A stretch of 6,951 bases of DNA from JANMDU01 sp031388245 (lineage in GTDB: Bacteria > Pseudomonadota > Gammaproteobacteria > Burkholderiales > Burkholderiaceae_C): positions 1 to 6,951 of the forward strand of contig JANNED010000208.1 in assembly GCA_031388245.1 (NCBI GenBank). The letters run 5' to 3'. Position 1 is the stretch's first letter; the number at the start of each line of letters is the position of its first letter. Positions 6,269 to 6,951 of the stretch are shown here, one piece after another. Both the position numbers and the translations under genes were made by a program. The notes below the pieces were generated by a model. It did no database searches and was not told the origin of the DNA. It worked only from the letters and a program-made list of their open reading frames with translations.

Positions 6269-6296
6269 ACGACTCATTTCTATTAATTTGAGTCGT
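6269..6296. promoter_or_regulatory. 8-bp inverted repeat over the hipB transcription start, candidate proximal HipB operator
   Basis: ACGACTCA (6269-6276) and TGAGTCGT (6289-6296) are perfect reverse complements separated by 12 bases. The site contains ACTC-N14-GAGT (6272-6293), as in the upstream repeat. It covers the predicted transcription start and ends three bases before the hipB ATG, so a bound dimer would block initiation. Confidence 0.6.
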
Positions 6297-6299
6297 TTT

Positions 6300-6608
6300 A
6301 TGAGCTTAAATGAAGAGTTGGCTTCTATCCGCAAAGCCACACCGTTCACCCAAGAAGATCTGGCCGCACTCGCCGGGCTCACGCGCATGACGGTGCAGCG
6401 CATTGAATCGGGCGCTATCGACCCCCGCTTGTCGAGCTTGAGCGAAATGGCGCGCGCGCTCGGCATGGAGATCATGCTTGTGCCCCGTGAATTACGCGAG
6501 CCTTTGCAATCGTTTGTGCGCTCGGGTGGGCGGCTGCTGGGGCAGAGCGCGGGCGCGGAAGGCCCGTTATCTTTGATTGATACGTTTGCAGCTTCTCCCA
6601 AGCTCTGA
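6300..6608 (+). CDS. hipB: HipB-like antitoxin, XRE-family HTH transcriptional repressor
   Basis: A 102-residue protein with an XRE/Cro-C1 helix-turn-helix at about residues 16-58. The sequence FTQEDLAALAGLT is followed by the recognition helix region RMTVQRIESGAIDPRLSSL and EMARALG. A C-terminal extension (about 59-102) ends in SLIDTFAASPKL. In the family HipB neutralises the HipA kinase toxin and, alone or with it, represses its own operon by binding inverted repeats. The start is the ATG at 6300 because the promoter predicts transcription from about 6274. A TTG at 6288 would add four residues but falls inside the proximal operator arm. The ribosome binding site is weak (GAG at 6290-6292). 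hipA follows after 19 bases. Codon use resembles the neighbouring genes although the upstream regulatory DNA is far more AT-rich. The pairing with hipA makes the antitoxin call firm. Confidence 0.9.
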   Translation: MSLNEELASIRKATPFTQEDLAALAGLTRMTVQRIESGAIDPRLSSLSEMARALGMEIMLVPRELREPLQSFVRSGGRLLGQSAGAEGPLSLIDTFAASPKL

Positions 6609-6627
6609 GGCAACAGTTAGTCAAGCC

Positions 6628-6951
6628 ATGAGCACCTCGATTCGCTACCTGCGCCTGTTTCTGCACCTGCCCGATGCATCGCGACGCGGTATCGGCTATC
6701 TCTCGCAGTATGGTGATTTGATGCGCGTCTCGTTCGATGAGGATTATGTGAACGATCAGAATCGGCCCACGCTCTCGCTGGCGTATGTAGGTGCAAGCGA
6801 TGCAGACACGCGCGCCATCCTTGCCGCGCAGCGCGATGAGCGTGTGGCACGCAGCGATGCGCATTGGCCGGTGTATTTTCAAAATCTCTTGCCCGAAGGC
6901 CACAACCGTGAGCGCTTAGCCCGCGAACGCCGCTGCAGCACGGAAGATGAG
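6628..6951 (+). CDS. hipA: HipA-like Ser/Thr kinase toxin (partial, N-terminal 108 codons)
   Basis: The frame is open from the ATG at 6628 (MSTSIRYLRLFLHLPDASRR) to the window edge. Seen: the HipA N-terminal subdomain, with a beta-rich start, GIGYLSQYGDLMRVSFDEDY and LSLAY, then the family hallmark VYFQNLLPEGHNRERLARER (about 82-101). In E. coli HipA phosphorylates glutamyl-tRNA synthetase, halting translation and promoting persistence; the target here is unknown. The catalytic kinase core lies beyond the window, so activity cannot be judged. The gene is 19 bases after hipB, clearly the second gene of the operon. No ribosome binding site is seen close to the ATG (a GAGG lies about 17 bases away, at the hipB stop), which suggests low or coupled translation of the toxin. 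An in-frame stop shortly beyond the edge cannot be excluded. Confidence 0.9.
   Translation, partial: MSTSIRYLRLFLHLPDASRRGIGYLSQYGDLMRVSFDEDYVNDQNRPTLSLAYVGASDADTRAILAAQRDERVARSDAHWPVYFQNLLPEGHNRERLARERRCSTEDE

Noticed and set aside
6288..6299. TTG start for hipB
   Set aside because: The codon lies inside the proximal inverted repeat, only about 14 bases after the predicted transcription start, leaving no room for a ribosome binding site; the ATG at 6300 is better.

Overview
The window looks like a chromosomal segment from a betaproteobacterium, most likely a Burkholderiales (Comamonadaceae-like) species. The support is a moderately GC-rich sequence with compact genes, and a gene order (MoxR ATPase, DUF58 protein, DUF3488/transglutaminase protein, MltB-type lytic transglycosylase, with a divergent histone-deacetylase-family gene) that I recall from that group. 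The taxonomic call is an inference from protein style and context, not from a marker gene.

Left part (1-4721, minus strand): one tightly packed operon read leftwards: moxR-type AAA+ ATPase, DUF58 protein, TgpA-like membrane transglutaminase, and mltB. The mltB gene runs off the left edge, so its 3' end is missing. The last three genes are joined by very short gaps or overlaps (16 nt gap, 7 nt overlap, 1 nt TGATG overlap), which implies co-translation. MoxR/DUF58/transglutaminase sets are usually seen as chaperone plus membrane modules acting on the cell surface. The attached peptidoglycan-cleaving enzyme points to cell-envelope work.

Middle (4743-5705, plus strand): a complete zinc-dependent histone deacetylase/acetylpolyamine amidohydrolase family enzyme, divergent from moxR with only 21 bases between start codons, so the two promoters must lie in or against each other's coding region. 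A small dodecin-family gene follows (5848-6072) with a strong ribosome binding site, a plausible promoter and a 12-base perfect palindrome over the -35 box.

Right part (6073-6951): an AT-rich regulatory stretch leads into a hipBA-type toxin-antitoxin operon. It holds a perfect 16-bp hairpin with tandem repeats, then a near-consensus sigma-70 promoter bracketed by two inverted repeats that share the half-site pattern ACTC-N14-GAGT with centres 74 bases apart. hipB (HTH antitoxin/repressor) is complete; hipA (Ser/Thr kinase toxin) is present only as its N-terminal 108 codons. The paired operators are the most interesting regulatory structure in the window. I found no tRNA, rRNA, CRISPR array, insertion sequence or broken gene.
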